Shown in pieces: positions 42,503 to 52,175 of a DNA stretch of 64,000 bases. Positions within the stretch are counted from its first letter, which is position 1. Each line of letters starts with the position of its first letter. This DNA comes from Janthinobacterium agaricidamnosum NBRC 102515 = DSM 9628 (GTDB taxonomy: Bacteria; Pseudomonadota; Gammaproteobacteria; Burkholderiales; Burkholderiaceae_D), in the NCBI RefSeq assembly GCF_000723165.1, contig NZ_HG322949.1:5765995-5829994 (forward strand), written 5' to 3'. Below the pieces are notes generated by a model. The model did not search any database. It saw only the letters and a program-made list of their open reading frames with translations, and was not told the origin of the DNA. The translations under genes were made by a program, and so were the position numbers.

Positions 42503-45379
42503 GTGAAGAACATCGCATTCAAGCGCAGCGTCGTTGCCGTCGCGCTGACCCTGGGTTCGTCCCATGTCGTCATGGCCCAGGCTAGTCCGGCGGAGCCGGC
42601 GGTGCACAAGGTTTTTGTCACCGGTTCCAACATCAAGCGCGCTGAAAAGGAAGGCTCTTCGCCGGTGCAAATCGTCGGCGCCAGGGACATCGCGACCACC
42701 GGCGCGACCACCGTCGCCGAATTGCTGCACTCGATCCCGGCCTTCGGTTCCGGCGCCAGCGTCGACGTGATCGACGGCGGCTTTTCGCGCGGTGCGGCCA
42801 CCGCGTCGCTGCGCGGCCTCGGTTCGTCCTCGACGCTGGTCCTGTTGAACGGCCGCCGCATCGCCGCGTCCGCCTATGCCGATCCGAACCAGGGCAAGTC
42901 GGCGGTGTACGACTTGAATGCGATCCCGCTGTCGGCCATCGAACGGGTGGAAATCTTCAAGGACGGCGCTTCGGCCGTGTACGGTTCCGACGCGATCGCC
43001 GGCGTGATCAATTTCATCACCAAGAGCGATTACCGCGGCCTGGAAATGAGCGCCAGCATCAGCGCCAATGGCGACAATGCATTCGGCCGCAAGAACGCCA
43101 GCGGTATTTTTGGTTTCGGCAACCTGGCGCAAGACGGCTACAACGGTTTCATCAGCTTCGACGTAGCCAAGCGCGACCGTACCGCGATCAAGGATGTCAA
43201 GGGGATCGAAGCGGCCATGTACGCCGACATCAACGGCCGCCTGAATCCGTATTCGAGCAGCTTGAGCAACCAGCCGTTCTTTTATCGCGAAGTACGGCCT
43301 GGCGCTTTCGCCACCTCGCTGAGCCAGGGCAAGGACATCATCAACCGCAGCAATTGCGATCCATCGCAGCGGCTGGTCGGCAACGCGGCGGCGCACAACC
43401 TGACGGCCACCGATCCATTGATCGGCCGCACCTTCTGCAACTACGACATCGACGATTACGCCGAAGCGCAAGGCGCCGGCAAGGACGCCAACCTGCTGTC
43501 GCGCGTTACCTTCGACCTGACGCCCAACGTCACCGCCTTCACCGAGGCCTCGTACAGCCGTTCCGAGCGCACTTATACCGGTGCCCCGCGCACGTTCCGC
43601 AGCACCTCCTCGTCCACCGCCTACAGCTTGAGTGGCTTGCCGCAGCAATTCCAGATCATCTTGCCGATCGGCCATCCGGACAATCCCTTCACCGCCGCCA
43701 ACGGTTATGCCCCGTCGCGCTCGGCGGTCGGTTACCGCTTGCCTGGCGCCGCGGGCAACGACAACTTGAACCAATCCTACCGTCTGGTGGCCGGCTTGAA
43801 AGGCAGCAGCGGCGCGTTCGACTGGGAAACCGCGGTCTTGTGGAACCGTAACGAGCGTACCGAGCATTACAACGGCTTGCTGTACAAACCGACGCTGCAA
43901 CGCATCATGACCGAGAACCGCACGCTGGCCGAAACCGCGGCCGATCCGGGCGCGACCTACAACGCGACCAACCAAGGTTTTTCGCAAACGACGCAAATCG
44001 ACGCCAAGGCATCGACGGCTTTCGGCCAGCTGGCCGGTGGCCAGGCCGGCCTGGCGTTCGGTACCGAATTGCGTCAAGAGAAAATCGGCCTGACCCCGGA
44101 CCAGGCCACCCAGGATGGCAAGATCGTCGGCCTGGCCAACTCGCTGGCCGATGGCCAGCGCAATGTCAGCTCGGCCTTTGTCGAATTGCGTACGCCCTTC
44201 GCGAAAAACTTTGAAATGGATTTTGCCGGCCGTTACGATAAATACCAGGGCATGAAAATTAACTTCGTGCCGAAAGTGGGCGCCAAGTGGACCGCGACCG
44301 ACAAGATCGCCGTGCGTGGCACCTGGGCCGAAGGTTTTCGCGCACCTGCGCTGACCCAGATTTCGCCAGGCGGCGTGCAATCGTTCTCGACCGTAAAAGA
44401 CCCGATCCGTTGCCCGGATGGCGTGAATCCCTTGCCAGGCGCCGAAAAAGTGGATTGCTCCGGCAAGAGTATTTCCGGCTTGTCTTCGGCCAACCCGGAC
44501 TTGACGCCTGAGAAATCGAAGAGCATGTCGCTCGGCCTGATCCTGGCCCCCGCGACCAACATCGACGTGCTGATCGATTACTACCGCATCAAGAAAGTCG
44601 ACGAGACCGCCTTGCTGGGCGCCCAGTTCGTGATCGACCATGCCGACCTGTTCCCTGGCCGCGTGGTGCGCGACACCAGCCCTGGCGGTTTCGTGACCGA
44701 CAAGAATGGCAATCCGATCCCGAACTCGGGCCCGCTGCAACAAGTGAACCGCACCTACGTCAACCAGGGCAGCACCCAGGTCAGCGGCGTCGATTTCGAA
44801 GTTGCGATGCGTAATTCACTGGGCGAATACGGCAAGCTGAGCACCAGGCTGAACTGGAGCTACCTGATGGAATTCCGCCGCGCCGAACGTCCGGGCGCTG
44901 TCGCGGCCAATACCGCCGGTTACAACGGCGGCCTGTCCGACTGGTCCACCTCGGTGGGCGACAATCCCAAGAACCGCGGCAATATCTCGACCACCTGGAC
45001 CCGTGGCGACCATGCGCTGACCGGCTCGATCGACTATGTCGGCCCGGTCTCGCTGCTGCGCCGTAGCGACAACACGGTGACGTATCCAGTCGCTTTCTGC
45101 CACTACGGCGCGGGCCAGCCAGCCGGTTCCCCTAGCTTGGGCGGTATGCCGAAGTTCTCCAACTACATCAGCAACTGCGATGTGAAGAGCTGGACCACGC
45201 TGGGCATGAACTATGCCTACACCGGCATCAAGAACCTGACCATGTCGTTTAACATCCGTAACGTGCTCGACACCAAAGCACCTTACGATCCGCGTTATCC
45301 TATCGAAGGTTTCAACAGCCAATTGCATAACGCACAAGGCCGTTACTTCCGCGTTAGTGCAAACTACAAATTCATGTAA
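42503..45379 (+). CDS. TonB-dependent receptor, large, no STN domain
   Basis: A 958-residue outer-membrane receptor. A signal peptide ends at VMAQA. A TonB-box-like KVFVTGSNIKR starts the plug, which carries TTVAELLHSIPAFGSG, SLRGLGSSSTLVLLNGRRIA and VEIFKDGASAVYGSDAIAGVINFIT. The large barrel ends YFRVSANYKFM with a terminal-strand aromatic. It belongs to the group usually annotated as uptake receptors for oligosaccharides, peptides or similar nutrients rather than siderophores. The start is GTG at 42503, with GGAGAAG upstream. Codon choice is more biased than that of neighbours, suggesting high expression. It is monocistronic, ending at a strong terminator. Confidence 0.92.
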   Translation: MKNIAFKRSVVAVALTLGSSHVVMAQASPAEPAVHKVFVTGSNIKRAEKEGSSPVQIVGARDIATTGATTVAELLHSIPAFGSGASVDVIDGGFSRGAATASLRGLGSSSTLVLLNGRRIAASAYADPNQGKSAVYDLNAIPLSAIERVEIFKDGASAVYGSDAIAGVINFITKSDYRGLEMSASISANGDNAFGRKNASGIFGFGNLAQDGYNGFISFDVAKRDRTAIKDVKGIEAAMYADINGRLNPYSSSLSNQPFFYREVRPGAFATSLSQGKDIINRSNCDPSQRLVGNAAAHNLTATDPLIGRTFCNYDIDDYAEAQGAGKDANLLSRVTFDLTPNVTAFTEASYSRSERTYTGAPRTFRSTSSSTAYSLSGLPQQFQIILPIGHPDNPFTAANGYAPSRSAVGYRLPGAAGNDNLNQSYRLVAGLKGSSGAFDWETAVLWNRNERTEHYNGLLYKPTLQRIMTENRTLAETAADPGATYNATNQGFSQTTQIDAKASTAFGQLAGGQAGLAFGTELRQEKIGLTPDQATQDGKIVGLANSLADGQRNVSSAFVELRTPFAKNFEMDFAGRYDKYQGMKINFVPKVGAKWTATDKIAVRGTWAEGFRAPALTQISPGGVQSFSTVKDPIRCPDGVNPLPGAEKVDCSGKSISGLSSANPDLTPEKSKSMSLGLILAPATNIDVLIDYYRIKKVDETALLGAQFVIDHADLFPGRVVRDTSPGGFVTDKNGNPIPNSGPLQQVNRTYVNQGSTQVSGVDFEVAMRNSLGEYGKLSTRLNWSYLMEFRRAERPGAVAANTAGYNGGLSDWSTSVGDNPKNRGNISTTWTRGDHALTGSIDYVGPVSLLRRSDNTVTYPVAFCHYGAGQPAGSPSLGGMPKFSNYISNCDVKSWTTLGMNYAYTGIKNLTMSFNIRNVLDTKAPYDPRYPIEGFNSQLHNAQGRYFRVSANYKFM

Positions 45380-45410
45380 TTCGCCATCAGCTTGACTTGG
45401 GCTGAGCAAA

Positions 45411-45447
45411 AGCCATCCGGATATCTTTCATCCGGATGGCTTTTTTT
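45411..45447 (+). terminator. Rho-independent terminator after the TonB receptor
   Basis: Perfect 12-base arms AGCCATCCGGAT and ATCCGGATGGCT around a seven-base loop are followed by seven T residues (45441-45447). Confidence 0.92.
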
Positions 45448-45455
45448 ATATGCCT

Positions 45456-46697
45456 TTATTGTTTACCAGGTCGCGGAAACAAGGGCCGGGCCAGCAGCGC
45501 CAGCAAGCCGGCGGCCAGCCAGACGGCGCCCCATGAAGTCGCCGCCAGCAAATGCGGTACCAGCAGCGGCGTCAGGAAGAAGCACAGATACACCGCCGTG
45601 TTGGCCATGCCCAAGGCCGTGCCCGCGCTATTGCTGCCGGCCAGCGTCGCCAGTTCGGTGTACGCCACGCCGTGCCATGCCGACACGCAGATTCCGGCCA
45701 GCACGAACAGCGCGATCAACAGCCGTGGCGGCGCGGCGCCGCCGGCCACGGCCAGCGCCAGCAGCACGAACGACAGCACCGCCACCAGCACCGACACGCG
45801 CAGATAGGCCGGCCGGTTGGCGTGGCGGTCGGTATGGCGTCCGCTCCAGACCCGCATCACCATCGCGCCCAGTTGCAGCGCCACCATGGTGCCGCTGATG
45901 CCGGCTATGCCCAGGTGCAAATGGTCGTGCAAGAACACGCTGCCGAACGACAACACCGCAGATTGCGGTGCGCACAGCAGGCCGATGCCCAGCACCACCC
46001 GCCACACGCCGCGGTTGCGCAGCGGCGAGACGGCCGGGGTGGGCGGCTGGCCGGCTTGCGCGCCGGCCGCCGGCGTGACATCCGCTGGTTCATGCAGCCA
46101 CAGCCAGGCGAAGCAGGCCGACAGTCCGCACATCAGCGCCAGCAGCGCATAGACCCACGCAAAACCGTGGTGGGCCGCCAGCCATGGCAGCATTAACGCG
46201 CCCAGGCCGCCGCCGAGCGGCACGGCGGTTTGCCGGATGCTCATCGCGAAACCCTGTTCGGACGGACCGAACCAGCGCATCACGGCGCGTCCGCTCGATC
46301 CATTGACGCTGCCGCCCAGCAAGCCGAGCAGCGCCATGGCCAGCCCCAGCGCGGCCAGCGAGGTGGCCGGCGGCGCCAGCCACAAGGCCATCATCAGCAA
46401 GGTCGCGGCGGTCGACAGCAAGCCGCCAAGCAAGACCGGGCGGTCGCCCCAGCGGTCGCTGGCCATGCCCCACGGCAGCTCTGACAGGGCGACGCCGATG
46501 CCCATCGCGCCCAGTGCCAGGCCGAGTCCGGCATTGTCGAGGTGATAGCCGGAACGCAGCCAGATGGCGGTGGTTGGAATGCCGGCCGCGGCGGCGGAAA
46601 AACTGGCGTTGGCGGCGACCCCGACGCCCAGTACTTTCCAGCGATGCGCGGCGGCCGGCATGGCCGGGACGGGAATAACGGTAATGCTCTGGTGCAT
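45456..46697 (-). CDS. Major facilitator superfamily transporter
   Basis: A 413-residue MFS permease with 12 predicted transmembrane stretches. The loop 2-3 signature ALSELPWGMASDRWGDRPVLLGG is clear, and a second-half equivalent MVMRVWSGRHTDRHANRP is visible, separated by a Pro/Ala cytoplasmic loop (VTPAAGAQAGQPPTPAVSPL). The substrate is unknown; the CynX/YycB-like shape suggests a small anion or drug. The ATG at 46697 is chosen. Divergent from a LysR regulator over about 100 bases. Confidence 0.9.
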   Translation of the reverse strand: MHQSITVIPVPAMPAAAHRWKVLGVGVAANASFSAAAAGIPTTAIWLRSGYHLDNAGLGLALGAMGIGVALSELPWGMASDRWGDRPVLLGGLLSTAATLLMMALWLAPPATSLAALGLAMALLGLLGGSVNGSSGRAVMRWFGPSEQGFAMSIRQTAVPLGGGLGALMLPWLAAHHGFAWVYALLALMCGLSACFAWLWLHEPADVTPAAGAQAGQPPTPAVSPLRNRGVWRVVLGIGLLCAPQSAVLSFGSVFLHDHLHLGIAGISGTMVALQLGAMVMRVWSGRHTDRHANRPAYLRVSVLVAVLSFVLLALAVAGGAAPPRLLIALFVLAGICVSAWHGVAYTELATLAGSNSAGTALGMANTAVYLCFFLTPLLVPHLLAATSWGAVWLAAGLLALLARPLFPRPGKQ

Positions 46698-46798
46698 GAT
46701 GAAAACTTGGGGGAAGTGATTGACCCGGCTAGTGTTACCCAGTAGGATCATTCTGAATATCGGAAAATATTGTAGCGATCATTCGATAAAACAGGACG

Positions 46799-47695
46799 AT
46801 GACCATGATGCAGATGAATTTCGACGTGGCCTTCTTGCGCAGCTTTGTCGCCGGCGTCGAGCTGGGCAGCTTCGCCCAGGCCGCCGAGCAGGTCGGACGC
46901 TCGACGTCGGCGGTCAGCGCGCAAATCAAGAAACTCGAAGAACAGGCCGGCGTGCCGCTGTTTCGCAAGGCGGGACGCGGCCTGGCGCTGACCGACGCCG
47001 GCCACTTGCTGCTGGCCTATGCGCGCCGGCTGGTCGACTTGAACGATGAAGCGGCGCTGGCCTTGCGCGGCATCGAGCTGGAAGGCTGGGTGCGGCTGGG
47101 TTTGCAGGAAGATTTCGGCGAAGCCATGTTGCCCGACGTGCTGGGGCAATTTGCGCGGGCGCATCCGAAGGTGCGCATCGAAGCGCATGTGGCGCGCAAT
47201 TCGGCCCTGTTGGCGGGGCTGGACCATGGCCAGCTGGATTTGGCGCTGGTGTGGGGCGGCGCCGCGCTGCGCGAACAATATCCGTCCGGCCAGACCATCG
47301 CGCAGCCGGCGATGCGCTGGATCGGGTCCGGCGCGGCGCCGTGGACTGTTGTGCCGGGTGAAGTGTTGCCGCTGGTCGCTTTCGACCGCGAATGCCAATT
47401 CCTGCGCGCCGCCACCGAGGCGCTGGAGCGGGCCGGCATCGCGTGGCGGATCGCGTTTACCAGCCCCAGCCTGGCGGGCTTGTGGGCGGCGGCGGCGGCC
47501 GGCCTGGGCTTGACGGTGCGCACTTGTTATGGCTTGCCGGCAAGCGTGCGCGCGCTCGATGGCGCCGCTTGCGGTTTGCCGGCGCTGCCATCGCTGCCGC
47601 TGTCGCTGCTGGGTTCCAGTGCGGCCGCCGCGCCGCCGGTCGAGCGGCTGGCGGCGCTGATACTGGCGTCGCTGTCGCCGGGGCGCCCGATTTAA
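46799..47695 (+). CDS. LysR-family regulator, probably of the MFS transporter
   Basis: A 298-residue LTTR. The HTH is FLRSFVAGVELGSFAQAAEQVGRSTSAVSAQIKKLEEQAGVPLFRKAGRGLALTDAG, and the short inducer domain begins WVRLGLQEDFGEAMLPDVLGQFARAHPKVRIE. Several ATGs occur close together (46799, 46805, 46808); AGGA at 46793 favours 46799 or 46805. Divergent from the MFS gene and overlapping the SDR 3' end by four bases in convergent orientation. Confidence 0.9.
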   Translation: MTMMQMNFDVAFLRSFVAGVELGSFAQAAEQVGRSTSAVSAQIKKLEEQAGVPLFRKAGRGLALTDAGHLLLAYARRLVDLNDEAALALRGIELEGWVRLGLQEDFGEAMLPDVLGQFARAHPKVRIEAHVARNSALLAGLDHGQLDLALVWGGAALREQYPSGQTIAQPAMRWIGSGAAPWTVVPGEVLPLVAFDRECQFLRAATEALERAGIAWRIAFTSPSLAGLWAAAAAGLGLTVRTCYGLPASVRALDGAACGLPALPSLPLSLLGSSAAAAPPVERLAALILASLSPGRPI

Positions 47696-48420
47696 AACGC
47701 TTGCGGCGTCGGGCGCAGCATGATTTCATTGATATCGACGCCGCCCGGCTGTTCGATCGCATAGGCCACCGCGCGCGCCATCGCCTCGGCCGGCATGGCG
47801 ATGTCGTAAAACGCATCCAGCGACTGGCTGCTGCCATACCTGAGTTCGGTATCCACGGCGCCTGGCGAAATCATGGTGGTGCGGATCGTATTGCCCACTT
47901 CATAACGCAAGCCTTCCGAAATCGCGCGCACCGCGAACTTGGTGCCGCTGTAGACCGTGCCGCCGGGGCTGAATACCTTGTGGCCGGCGATCGAGCAAAT
48001 ATTGATGAAGTGGCCGCTGCCTTGTTCCTGAAACACGGGCAAGGCGGCGTTGATGCCGTAGAGCAGACCTTTGATATTGATGTCGATCATCGCTTCCCAT
48101 TCGTCGACCTTACCTTCGCTGAGCGGCGCGATCGCCCTCAGGCCGGCATTATTCACCATCACGTCGACCCGGCCGAAGGTAGCGACGGCGCAGTCGACGA
48201 GCTTACTGACATCGCTCAATTTGCGGACGTCGGTGACGGCGACCGCCGCTTTGCCACCGGCGGCGCGGATCTCCCCGGCGATGGTATTGAGCCGGTCGAG
48301 CCGGCGCGCACCCAGCACCACCGCTGCGCCGAATGACGCCAGGTGGCGCGCGGTGGCTGCGCCGATGCCGCTGCTGGCGCCGGTGATGACGACGACTTTA
48401 TTCTGGATAGGATGTTGCAT
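47692..48420 (-). CDS. Short-chain dehydrogenase/reductase (SDR)
   Basis: A 242-residue classical SDR. It has the Rossmann motif TGASSGIGAATA, an arginine-rich GARRLDRL after the second strand (NADP preference), NNAG, the catalytic serine in NICSIAGH and YSGTK (YxxxK). The C-terminal INEIMLRPTPQ is common in YdfG-like members. It oxidises or reduces a small carbonyl/alcohol with NADP(H); substrate unknown. Divergent from a LysR gene that probably controls it. Confidence 0.93.
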   Translation of the reverse strand: MQHPIQNKVVVITGASSGIGAATARHLASFGAAVVLGARRLDRLNTIAGEIRAAGGKAAVAVTDVRKLSDVSKLVDCAVATFGRVDVMVNNAGLRAIAPLSEGKVDEWEAMIDINIKGLLYGINAALPVFQEQGSGHFINICSIAGHKVFSPGGTVYSGTKFAVRAISEGLRYEVGNTIRTTMISPGAVDTELRYGSSQSLDAFYDIAMPAEAMARAVAYAIEQPGGVDINEIMLRPTPQAF

Positions 48421-48544
48421 GGGATTCCTGGTCTGACAGTGAAGTAATGCGTTTCAGTCAGTATCGGGGAGCCCCCAACTGCCAAACAATGGAAATGATA
48501 TGATTTCAAAATTCCAGAATAAGGAACCATGAAAGGATCACCCC
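48421..48544. promoter_or_regulatory. Divergent SDR / LysR control region
   Basis: Contains the dyad GAAAT-GATATG-ATTTC (48492-48507), nested in TGGAA...TTCCA-like flanks. This is a plausible LysR-type operator, placed about 40 bases before the LysR start. Confidence 0.4.
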
Positions 48545-49435
48545 ATGTTGAACCGGCTCGAAATGCTGCGCATTTTTTGCAGCGCGGCCGATACCGGCAG
48601 CTTCAAGGAGGCTGCGATACGGCTCGGCATTTCGCCGCAGGCGGTGACGCGCGCGGTACAGGAGCTGGAACAGTTGCAAGGAGAATTGCTGTTTCACCGC
48701 AATACCCGGCAAGTACAAATCACCGCGTTCGGCGAAGCGCTGGCCGAGCGCGCGCGTAGCGCGGTGCAACAGCTCGACGCCTTGTTCGAGCCGCATGTCG
48801 ACGATGACGAACTGGCCGGACTGGTGCGCATCGCCGCGCCGGCGTCGCTGGCCAAGGCGGTGATCTTGCCGGTGCTGACCAGCATTGCCGCGAGGTATAC
48901 GAAAATCAATTTCGACTTGCGTCTCAGCGATGAGCGGGCCGACGTGGTCAACGACAAGATCGATATCGGCATCCGCATCGGTCCGCTGCGCGACAACCGC
49001 TTCGTGGTGCGGCTGGCCGCCAAGATGCAATTGCGGGTGGTGGCCACGCCGGACTGCATCGCCCGGCACGGTGTGCCGGTCACTTGCACCGACCTGGACC
49101 GGGTGCCGACCGCCGCCATGTACGACAGCAATACCGGCCGGCCGTGGCCATGGATATTTGCCGGCGGCCAGCATGCCTTCCCGGACGGCGCGCGCTTCGT
49201 CTGCGACGACGCCGAGGCGGAATTGATGGCGGTGTTGGCGGGAATGGCGTTCGGCCAGGCGCCCAGTTTCCTGGCCGACCAGCACATTGCCGCCGGCCGG
49301 CTGGTGGCGGTGATGCAGGCGCTCGATCCGGCGCCATGGGATATGTATATCTACCGGCCGCAGCGCGGCCCGATGTCGGCCCGCTTGCGGCTGGTGTTCG
49401 ATGCACTGGGCGCCGCGCTGGCGCAATGCGGTTGA
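48545..49435 (+). CDS. LysR-family regulator, probably of the SDR gene
   Basis: A 296-residue LTTR. The HTH is EMLRIFCSAADTGSFKEAAIRLGISPQAVTRAVQELEQLQGELLFHRNTRQVQIT, and the sensor domain is of the CrgA type (VRIAAPASLAKAVILPVLTSIAARY, DIGIRIGPLRDN). AAAGGA lies seven bases before the ATG at 48545. Divergent from the SDR gene across 124 bases holding a dyad. Confidence 0.93.
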   Translation: MLNRLEMLRIFCSAADTGSFKEAAIRLGISPQAVTRAVQELEQLQGELLFHRNTRQVQITAFGEALAERARSAVQQLDALFEPHVDDDELAGLVRIAAPASLAKAVILPVLTSIAARYTKINFDLRLSDERADVVNDKIDIGIRIGPLRDNRFVVRLAAKMQLRVVATPDCIARHGVPVTCTDLDRVPTAAMYDSNTGRPWPWIFAGGQHAFPDGARFVCDDAEAELMAVLAGMAFGQAPSFLADQHIAAGRLVAVMQALDPAPWDMYIYRPQRGPMSARLRLVFDALGAALAQCG

Positions 49436-49454
49436 ATCCCTGGTTGAACCGTCG

Positions 49455-51413
49455 TTAGCGGGCGTCTTTGGGCGCCACTGTTTCGGTATCCAACCCCGCC
49501 GGGTAACCTCCCGGCGCCGGCAGTACGCCGTTTTGGTAGTACGGGTCGCTTATTTTCCAGTCCGCCAGATCGAGCAAATATTGCCAGTAATCCGCGTCCC
49601 CGAAGGCATGACCTTGGCCGATGGTGAGGTCATAGCTGAGGACTTGCTCGACCGGATGGGCCTGGCCGGGAGCGCTGCCGTAGCGCAGGATTTGGCTGTG
49701 ATCGGTTTGCGCGATGGGCTGCCCGGCGTATGCCGCGAGTCTGGCTTTGAGCTCGCCCGGGTTTTCCTTGCGCGAGATGGTCTGTCCATCTGCACCGCGT
49801 ACAGTGATGGTTTGCGGGACATAGTGGCGCGAGAAGGTGGCGAAATCCTCGTTTTGCTCGCTGTCGCCGGCGTCGCTCCCATCGAACCGGACTTGGCCAT
49901 GCAGGTTGAAGTCTTCGGCGATATGCGCCGGAGCGGGCACGGTAGGGGCATTGATCCACACACGCTCCCTTTGCTTCGGCGTGCCTTGGAGATCGAACAC
50001 GCCGAGTACCTTCCTGGGCGGCGGATTCCAGAATTCATACTCGGGCTTGCCGTCAAACGTCTTGAGGTAGGAATTTTCCGTCCGCACCGGCGTGCCGTCG
50101 GATGAAAGCAAATAGCCGCCCGAGCCGGTACGTACTTTTTCACGCACACGCATTTGCTCATGGAAGTAGCTGAACCAGTAGTTCTGCCGTTCACCGACGG
50201 CGGGTGTGCCTAGTCCCCCGCTGTTGCGGGCAAATACGCGCTGATAGACATTGGGCAAGCGATTGGCATGCTCGCTAATGATGCGTTCCGGAATACCGCG
50301 CCAGCCGATGCCCTCGACCGCGGCGACGCCGATCACCCGGTCGTGCGGATTGAAATTGACAAACACCTTGCCCCGGTTGTCGCGGCTGGCGTGCTCGCAC
50401 TGCTGCCATTGGTGGCCTTCGTCGTTGACCTTGGCGGCGCCGATCTGCTGATGCCAGTCATCGCGTTCCGCTTCGTGGTGGACGTGCATGGTCGTTTGGT
50501 CCTTGATGCCAACATGCGCGCAATCGGCGTTTTTCTCATCGTCCGCGTAGTCGTCTTTGGCCGCTTTGATCTTGTCGGCGACGGCACGGAATGTTTTCAG
50601 ACGCGCTTCCCCGCTCTGCACCCCGGACCAGCCATTGGTGGCCGCCAGCCAGTCGGTGATGTTGGTGTCGAAGGCGTACGGCGCACTGTTGAGGATGAGT
50701 GTATCCGGCGCGCGGCGCTTGAGGTACAGGATTGCGCACAGGGCGATCATGTTGCCTTGGCTGTGCGCCACCACGTTCAGCGGCTCATTGGGAAAATCTT
50801 CGCGGAGGGTGTCGATCAGGTTCGCCAGCCGCCTGGCGGCATGGATGTAGTAGGTGCGTGGCGGCGCATCCTCCAGTTGCCGGTTGATTTCCGGGTTGAT
50901 CTTTTGCAGATCGAGCAAACCGGCCAGGAGTTTGCGCTTGAACCCGCCCTGCCAAAAGGACAGCAGGTTGTTGGTGCCGTTCTGGAACGGACCGCCGCCC
51001 CAGGCGTTATCGGCGGCATGGTAGATGCCGGGGTAGCGCTCCATATCGCCTGCTTGCAGCTTGTAGCCCCAGTAAAACGGAATGATGGGGGAATGCGCAT
51101 CCGTACCGTCTGTTGCCTTTTTCGCAAATCGTTTCGTTACCGGGTCGAACTTTGCACTTTTCAAGCAATTACGGCCAAGACGCTTATTCAACCCAGCACA
51201 AAATTGCTCTGCCGCCTGTTCATACCACTCACCTTCGGAATTGACACCATGTACGAAAATGATGGTGCCTGGCATCAAGTAGGGCACATCCATGATGTGC
51301 GTGGTCAGCCGTTCGACCTCGTTGGTTTCGCTCTTGATGTAACGGGCTTGCATCCACTGGGCTTTGCCCTTGTTGGCCTTAACGCGTGGCAATGTGCTGA
51401 ATTCGTCACCCAT
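49455..51413 (-). CDS. tle3: Type VI secretion lipase effector, Tle3 family
   Basis: 652 residues, no signal peptide. The alpha/beta-hydrolase core starts with GTIIFVHGVNSEGEWY, the strand and oxyanion-hole loop of lipases. The nucleophile elbow is VVAHSQGNMIAL (Ser near residue 217). A plausible Asp lies in NPHDRVIGV (about 359) and a His in YFHEQ (about 414). The C-terminal LRYGSAPGQAHPVEQVLSYDLTIGQGH block belongs to the DUF3274/Tle3 family of antibacterial phospholipases delivered by T6SS. It starts six bases after the immunity gene, the same tli3-tle3 order known in enteroaggregative E. coli. Neither VgrG nor the Tla3 adaptor is beside it. Confidence 0.88.
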   Translation of the reverse strand: MGDEFSTLPRVKANKGKAQWMQARYIKSETNEVERLTTHIMDVPYLMPGTIIFVHGVNSEGEWYEQAAEQFCAGLNKRLGRNCLKSAKFDPVTKRFAKKATDGTDAHSPIIPFYWGYKLQAGDMERYPGIYHAADNAWGGGPFQNGTNNLLSFWQGGFKRKLLAGLLDLQKINPEINRQLEDAPPRTYYIHAARRLANLIDTLREDFPNEPLNVVAHSQGNMIALCAILYLKRRAPDTLILNSAPYAFDTNITDWLAATNGWSGVQSGEARLKTFRAVADKIKAAKDDYADDEKNADCAHVGIKDQTTMHVHHEAERDDWHQQIGAAKVNDEGHQWQQCEHASRDNRGKVFVNFNPHDRVIGVAAVEGIGWRGIPERIISEHANRLPNVYQRVFARNSGGLGTPAVGERQNYWFSYFHEQMRVREKVRTGSGGYLLSSDGTPVRTENSYLKTFDGKPEYEFWNPPPRKVLGVFDLQGTPKQRERVWINAPTVPAPAHIAEDFNLHGQVRFDGSDAGDSEQNEDFATFSRHYVPQTITVRGADGQTISRKENPGELKARLAAYAGQPIAQTDHSQILRYGSAPGQAHPVEQVLSYDLTIGQGHAFGDADYWQYLLDLADWKISDPYYQNGVLPAPGGYPAGLDTETVAPKDAR

Positions 51414-51419
51414 GATTTA

Positions 51420-52016
51420 TTATTTCATCCCGTTGGAATTGCAGTGAAAACGTGTGTCGATTGGCTGCCCGGTTGGTTTGGGGAAATTCGACAGCACCCC
51501 TTCGCTCCATATCTTGTCTTCATAACCCTCCGTGAGGGCCTGAACTGACGACCTGGCGCCCGCGTAGTAAACCTCACTACGGGCCATGTACACATCGCCG
51601 CCGCCAGTCCACCTAGAAATATGAAGTTTCCAAGTCCGACCTGCATCGGTGGAATACGGTAACCTTGAGGTGCACGTGAAACTCGCCCCGTCGCCAGTCT
51701 GACACCCGGAACTACTGACAATGATCGGTGCGACCAGATACTGATCATTGGCCGCATCGATGACGAAGGCGCCATCGCTGACGCGGTCCCAGCTTGCCAC
51801 GTCGGTGTGAATGCCGCGTGCCTGGTCGGTGTAGTACAGCCGTGCTCGCGCGCAGGCCATGTTTTCCAGCGGCACCACCTCAAAATAACGGTTGCCGTCA
51901 ATCCGGTAAGCCACTTGCGGCGCGGCGACCTGACCGGAATAGCGGACATGGGCTGATTGACCGGTGCAAGCCGCCAGCAAGGCGGCAAAGACCACCAGGC
52001 TCATGGTTCTTGTCAT
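51420..52016 (-). CDS. tli3: Tli3-like immunity lipoprotein for the adjacent lipase
   Basis: A 198-residue lipoprotein. The signal peptide ends in the lipobox LLAAC (Cys near residue 17), placing it in the periplasm on a membrane. The body has YRIDGNRYFEVVPLENMACARARLYYTDQARG and DQYLVAPIIVSSSGC, the pattern of Tli3-family immunity proteins that protect against Tle3 in the periplasm. AGGAGA lies upstream of the ATG. Its TAA is six bases before the lipase gene. Immunity before effector is the known order for this pair. Confidence 0.82.
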   Translation of the reverse strand: MTRTMSLVVFAALLAACTGQSAHVRYSGQVAAPQVAYRIDGNRYFEVVPLENMACARARLYYTDQARGIHTDVASWDRVSDGAFVIDAANDQYLVAPIIVSSSGCQTGDGASFTCTSRLPYSTDAGRTWKLHISRWTGGGDVYMARSEVYYAGARSSVQALTEGYEDKIWSEGVLSNFPKPTGQPIDTRFHCNSNGMK

Positions 52017-52175
52017 GCATTTCTCCTGTTGAGCTGCAATCGTGCAAACGACGCCTGTTGCGACTCCGTTTGTGTGGATATGATTGACGTCCGGGTATGT
52101 ATATTACTCTGGCATAAAATGAACGACTGCCGGTACAACACAAGACGGTTTCTTGTACTTCCTCAAGCCGATGTT

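Noticed and set aside
42347..44743. 798-codon minus-strand open frame opposite the second TonB receptor
   Set aside because: Shadow composition and no start context; the receptor is clear on the plus strand.
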